Assembly: GCA_037389465.1 (NCBI GenBank)
Contig: JAZARR010000149.1
Coordinates: 62,001 to 126,000, forward strand
DNA: 64,000 nt
Origin: Baylisascaris procyonis
Lineage: Eukaryota; Nematoda; Chromadorea; Rhabditida; Ascarididae
Reading direction: 5' to 3'
Part shown: one piece after another, positions 58,901-64,000 of the stretch
Layout of the letters: each line of letters opens with the position of its first letter
Position numbering within the stretch: position 1 is the first letter of the stretch
Made by a program: the position numbers and the translations under genes
Notes under the pieces: model-generated
The model's input: the letters and a program-made list of their open reading frames with translations, nothing else
Database searches by the model: none
What the model was told of the DNA's origin: nothing

Positions 58901-60190
58901 ATACATTGGGACAGAGCTTATTTAAATTATTCATGTTATTTGTTTCCAAGTTTTGACCAGATATAAGTTTGATCTTTTTGGACGTGGGAGTTGTTCTCAT
59001 CATGAATGCCTGCCGTTACTAGTGTTTTATACAATCATCCATTACAGCTTGAGAGGGATTTAAAAACAAAATCACTCCATTGCACCTATAAATCTGAATA
59101 AAATTCCTTCCAATTCGTTCTCCAGAATTCTTCCATAATTTAAAAAACCGTAGTAAAATTGCTAGTGTAGGCGATAGTTTGTACCTATTATATATTAATA
59201 CAATCCCTTTGCAGCGCAAATTAAGTGCACCTTACAGGTATATGCATGTCCGATGGGACCCAGAGAAGTGACTCGCGAAAGGAGGCGTTACGTCTCCACG
59301 ATGTGATTTTGTATTTGTGGGAAAAGGACTGGGAGCATCGCATCTGCGGTAGGTGTTCATTGTGTGCACATACGTAAGCGCATGGGTTACCTTCGCTATA
59401 AGCGTGCCTTCTTCCACCTTCTTCTCTGTGTCTGCCACCATCGCACCATAATTTAAAGTTTAATCGGGACGGGGAACTTATTAAGGAGCGTTTTTGTGGA
59501 AGGAGGTGGGGCAAGGGGGCACAGTGGGACGTCAGGAAACAGTTTGTCAGGGAAGTGCCCGTGTCAAATTCGTTTTCCAACGCACGATAATCAGTGATAA
59601 CAGGAAAAGGGAGTTTTCTTGTCGTGTTATTGGCTATATCATCTGAACGACGGCAATGTTATCTTCTATAATGTTGTGTTATATTTGATAAGAATATCAA
59701 AGATGCCGATTTGCATAGTCTGCACCAACGTTAAGCTCCAAAGCGTTCATCGTGTGACATTCTCGGCGAAACGTATGCTCTCACACCGCACTGCTGCCCC
59801 CCTCCCACCCTCCCCGTTTTTTCTTCATTCTTTCAACCGGAAGTTCTTTTCTATTCCGTTGTTTCTTGCAAAATTTTTTCAGCACATTTTATGAAAATGC
59901 CAGGTTTTATAAATGATGTCGTCCGAAATTTCATTTATTCACAACTTCTGCTCTAACTAATTCGCAGCATTTAGATTGAGCACTTCGAGCATCCTATAAG
60001 ACCGGACACCATGTACTTCAGCGTTTCGATTTTTCACCAATGAGGTTGCTGGCTATCAAAGAACAGCGCTAATGGTCGGTAGAACCATGGGCGGAAAATG
60101 GGACGATGAAACCGTTTTGAGTGGTTAGAATTTTGAAGGATGTATACATTTCGTTATGTTGATTTACACGTATATTGTTGATACTACCCT
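53000..60190. other. Gene-poor DNA, nothing recognised
   Basis: About 7.2 kb after the STAR gene with no supported gene. The frames at 55673-56050 (minus), 57589-57840 (plus), 58515-58835 (plus) and 59221-59580 (minus) show no family motif or conserved exon structure. Short G-runs occur at 55870-55880 and 58060-58070. 57560-57900 is noticeably more GC-rich than its surroundings and could hold an unrecognised exon. Confidence 0.5.
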
Positions 60191-63100
60191 CTTTTTCACG
60201 AAATAGAAAACTTAAAGGATATGTTTCTTTTTTTCACGAAATAGAAAATCTGAAGGATGTTTTTTTTTACGAAATAGAAAAGTTGGAGGATATTTTCCTT
60301 TTTTTACGACGTAGAAAATTTGAAGGATATTTTCCTTTTTTTCGCGAAATAGAAGATTTGAAGGATATTTTTCCTTTTCTCACGACATAGAAGATTTGAA
60401 GAATATTTTCCTTCTTTTTTACCACACAGAAAACTTGAAGGATATTTTTTCCTTTCTCACGAAATAGGAAATTTGAAGAATATTTTCCTTTTTCTCATGG
60501 AATAAAAAACTTAAAGGATATTTTCTTTTTTTTCACGATATAGAAAAGTTGAAGGATATTTTCTTTTTTCACAAAATAGAAAACTTGAAGGACATCTTTG
60601 GTTTCACAAAACAGAAAACTTGAAGGATATTTTCCTGTTTTTTTCGCGAAATAGAGGATTCAAAGGATATTTTCTCTTTTCACGAAATAGAAGGTTTGAG
60701 GGATATCTTTCTTTTTTTACGACATAGGAGATCTGAAGAATATTTTCCTTTTTTCCACGAAATAGAAAACTTGAAGGGAATTTTCCCTTTCTTTTCACGA
60801 AATAGGAGATTTGAAGGAATTTTCCTTTTTTACGAATAGAAGATTTGAGGGATGTTTTTCTTTTTTACGACATAGGAGATTTGAAGAATATTTTTCTTTT
60901 TTTTTACCACATAGAAAACTTGAAGGATTATTTTCTTTTCTTTTCACGAAATAGGAGATTTGAAGGACGTTTTTCTTTTCTTACGACATAAAAACTTGGA
61001 GGATATTTTCCTTTATTTCACGAAATGGAAAACTTGATGGATATTTCTGTTTTTTTTTCACGAAATACAAAACCTGAAGGATATTTTTTAGACATAGAGA
61101 ACTTGAAGGATATTTTCCTTTTTTTTTCGCGAAATAGAAGATTCGAAGGATATTCCCTCTTTTTTCACGAAATAGAAGATCTGAAAAACGTTTTCCTTTC
61201 TTACGACAGGAGATTTGAAGAATATTTTCCTTTTTTACCACATAGAAAACTTGCAGGATATTTGCCTTTTTCCGCGAAATAGAAAACTTGAAGGATATTC
61301 TCGTTTTCTTTTCACGGAGTAGAAGATAAGGATATTCTCCTTTTTTTTCACGAAATAGAAAGCTTGAAGGATATTTTCCCTTTTTTACGACATGGAAAAT
61401 TTGACGTATATTTTCCTTTTTTCTCCACGAAATAAAAAAATTGAAGTATATTTTCCTTTTTTTCACGCAATAGAAAATTTGAAAGATATTTTCCTTCTTC
61501 TTTCACGAAATAGAAAGCTTGAAAGATATTCTCCTTTTTTTCACGAAATAAAAAATTTGAATTATGTTTTCTCTTTTCTACGACATAGAAATCCTTAAGT
61601 ATAGTTTCTTTTTTTTCGTGAAATAAAAAATTCGAAAGATATTTGCCTTTTTTCACGAAATAGAAAGCTTGATGGATATTCTCCTTTTTTTCATGAAATA
61701 GAAAATTTGAATTATATTTTCTCTTTTTTCGATATAGAAATCTTTAAGTATAATTTTATTTTTTTTTTCATGAAATAAAAAACTTGGAGGATATCTCCTT
61801 TTTTTCACGCAGTAGAAAATTTGAAAGATATTTTCCTTCTTTTTTCAGGAAATAAAAAAGTTGAAGGATATTTTCCTTTTTTGGCGAAATACAAGGTCTG
61901 AAGATTATTTACCTTGTTTACCACAGGGAAGACTTGAAGGATATTTTTCTTTTCTTTTCACGAAATAAAAGATTTGAAGAATATTTTCCTTTTTTCCACG
62001 AAATAGAAAAGTTGAAGGATGTTTTCCTTTTTTTCGCGAAATAGGAAATTGAAAGATATTTTCCTTTTTTATCTCGTAGAAAATTTGAAGGATATTTTTG
62101 TATTTTGGCGAAATAGAAGATTCGAGAGATAACTTCCATTTTTTCACGAAATGGAAGATTTGAAGAATATTTTGTTTCTTACGACATGGAAGATTTAAAA
62201 AATATTTTCCTTTTTTACCACACAGAAAACTCGAATAATCTTTTTTTTACAACATAAAAAGATTGAAGGGTATTTTTCTTTTCTTTTCACGAAATAAAAG
62301 ATTTGAAGAATATTTTCCTTATTTCCGCGAAATAGAAAACTTGAAGGATATTTTCTTTTTGTTTTTTACGAAACAGAAGACCTGAAGGATATTTTTTCAC
62401 GCAGTAGAAAATTTGAAAGATATTTTCCTTCTTCTTTCACGAAATAGAAAGCTTGAAAGATATCCTCCTTTTTCCACAAAATAGAAAACTTGAATTATGT
62501 TTTCTCTTTTTTACGACATAGAAATCTTTAAGTATAATTTCTTTTTTTTTTCGTGAAATAAAAAATTCGAAAGATATTCCCCTTTTTTCACGCAATAGAA
62601 AATTTGAAAGACATTTTCTTTATTTTTTCACGAAGTAAAAGCTTGAAGGATATTTTCCTTTTTTTCACGAAATAGCAGACCATGAGGATGTTTTGTTTTC
62701 TTTTTTCACGAAATAGGAAACTTGGACGGTATTTTCCTTTTTTTCACGAAATAGAAAACTTGAAGGATAATTTCCTTTTTTTCATGAAATAGGAAACTCA
62801 AGGGATATTTTCCTTTTTTTTAGCACACAGAAAACTTGTGGGATATTTTCCTTTTCTTACGACATAAAAAACTTGAAGGATATTTTCCTTTTTTTGGTGA
62901 AATAGAAGATTCGAAAGATATTTTCCTTTTTTTCACGAAATAGGAAACTTGAGGGATATTTTTTTCACGGAATAGAAAACCTGAAGGGTATTTTTTACGA
63001 CATAAAAAACTTGAACTTTTTTTCTTTTTTTTTCGCGAAGTGGAAGATTCGGAAGATGTTTTCCTTTTTTTTTTCATGAAATAGAAGATTTGAAGGATAT

Positions 63101-63200
63101 TTTCCTTTTTTTACGACATAGAAAACCTGAAGGGTATTCTCTTTTCTTAAGAAATAGGAAACTTGGAGGATATTTTTATACGACATAGAAAAGGATAAAA
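60190..63200. repeat. ~38-bp minisatellite array, about 80 units
   Basis: Unit of about 36-39 bp: (C)ACGAAATAGAAAACTTGAAG then GATATTTTCCTTTTTT. Variants alternate ACGAAATAGAA with ACGACATAGAA, and the T-run length varies. It spans about 3.0 kb in one orientation. The minus-strand Lys/Phe-rich frames (for example 60981-61466) arise because many units are close to 13 codons long; they are not convincing genes. Confidence 0.95.
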
Positions 63201-64000
63201 GAAGAAGGATAAAATGATTCATGAAATACGTTGATAGTATCTGGACGTATGGAGTAGAACTAGACGTGAAAATTAGAGGATTGTGCGCCTATATCCAACA
63301 GCATTCTCAATAATATTGCTTCCGCTTGGCATCCATTGTTTTCAGCAAAAATAAAAAATTCAGAACGTCGAAAATTTCCTTCATAATATTTGTGCAACTC
63401 TCAAGGTCGTCACGCATACCGTATTTCTCTTTTTATAATCCCTCCTCCTCCCCTCCTTATAGGCCTCTGTTATATATGAACAAGTTATGTGATGAAGAAT
63501 GATATATACCATTTCTTTTGAATATAAGCTCCTTGGGGAACTTAAATGCCTCACCATTGGTGCCCGTCGGTGTAAGACTTCATCAGTTAAAATTAATGAC
63601 GGAGAAAAAAGAAACGAAGGAAAATTAGCGGAAGTCGTCTTGGTCTTTTCCGACGTCGTATTTAGCGCATAAAAGATCATCAAAGAAAGCTCGTTGATGA
63701 TAGGTCACAGATTGTGTTCACAGTACGGTGTGTTTCTTACCAGTGAGTTGTGTGGTGTGTTGAATAGGGTGATTCGTGTACGGTTGTTGTGTTCGGTTGC
63801 TATGAATAGGCGGGTTTTATTGTTAAGTGCGACCATAAAAATATGCTCCCCCTCCCCATCCCCTCCCATTCCTCCCTTCCGCCCCCTCCTGTTCCTCCTC
63901 CCCCCCCCCTCCTACCTCTCCCCCTCCTTCCCCCTGTTCCCCCTTCTCCCCCCTCTCTCTTGCTTCTTTTGTACTTGAAGGGAAACAACGTCACTTTCTT
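63201..64000. other. Right flank with C/T-rich tract
   Basis: No gene recognised. From 63845 to 63967 the + strand is almost pure C and T (runs of C up to ten, with T spacers), a homopyrimidine mirror-type tract. A shorter CCTCCTCC tract is at 63440-63460. Confidence 0.6.

Noticed and set aside
60981..61466. 161-codon Lys/Phe-rich minus-strand frame
   Set aside because: Produced by the ~38-bp minisatellite; every unit encodes the same motif.

Overview
This is a stretch of AT-rich eukaryotic nuclear DNA, most probably from a nematode. The evidence is two multi-exon genes with small exons, introns that nearly all end in the short TTTYAG-type acceptor typical of nematodes, a tubby-family protein of nematode length, and abundant (TA)n and T-rich simple repeats. 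I cannot name the species. No bacterial, phage or CRISPR features are present.

Left part (1 to about 22.3 kb): repeats. A 5,758-bp unit is tandemly repeated 2.8 times (starts at 1, 5759 and 11517; the array runs off the left edge), and the copies are almost identical. Each unit holds about 1.8 kb of ordinary-composition DNA with a GC-rich, strongly structured, Pol III-like RNA candidate (1130-1342, 6888-7100, 12646-12858), about 1.75 kb of TTTTCTTTTAGTTT-type satellite, about 0.95 kb of ATTT/ATTTT satellite, a few copies of a ~76-bp minisatellite, and a tail. The third copy leaves the array inside the 76-bp minisatellite at about 16.2 kb. From there to 22.3 kb lies non-tandem T-rich satellite with scattered 76-bp units, one inverted block and a perfect hairpin at the edge.

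Middle (27.9-38.7 kb, + strand): a complete tubby/TULP gene (tub-1 ortholog) in ten exons, predicted 412 aa, with a conserved N-terminal IFT-A-binding-like helix, the phosphoinositide-binding basic patch and the canonical LACE C terminus. A 13-bp X-box-like inverted repeat lies about 200 bp upstream of the ATG.

Right-middle (47.3-52.9 kb, + strand): a Sam68/KHDRBS-like STAR RNA-binding protein in at least seven exons: a Gly/Tyr-rich N terminus, QUA1, a KH domain with GPKG loop, and an RGG box. Its C terminus is ambiguous because the stop codon overlaps a consensus splice donor.

Right part: 53-60 kb holds no gene I recognise. A ~38-bp minisatellite of roughly 80 units fills 60.2-63.2 kb, and the last 800 bp hold a C/T-rich tract. 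Intergenic regions carry several long (TA)n arrays. The two genes are separate transcription units 8.6 kb apart; nothing suggests an operon or a shared pathway.
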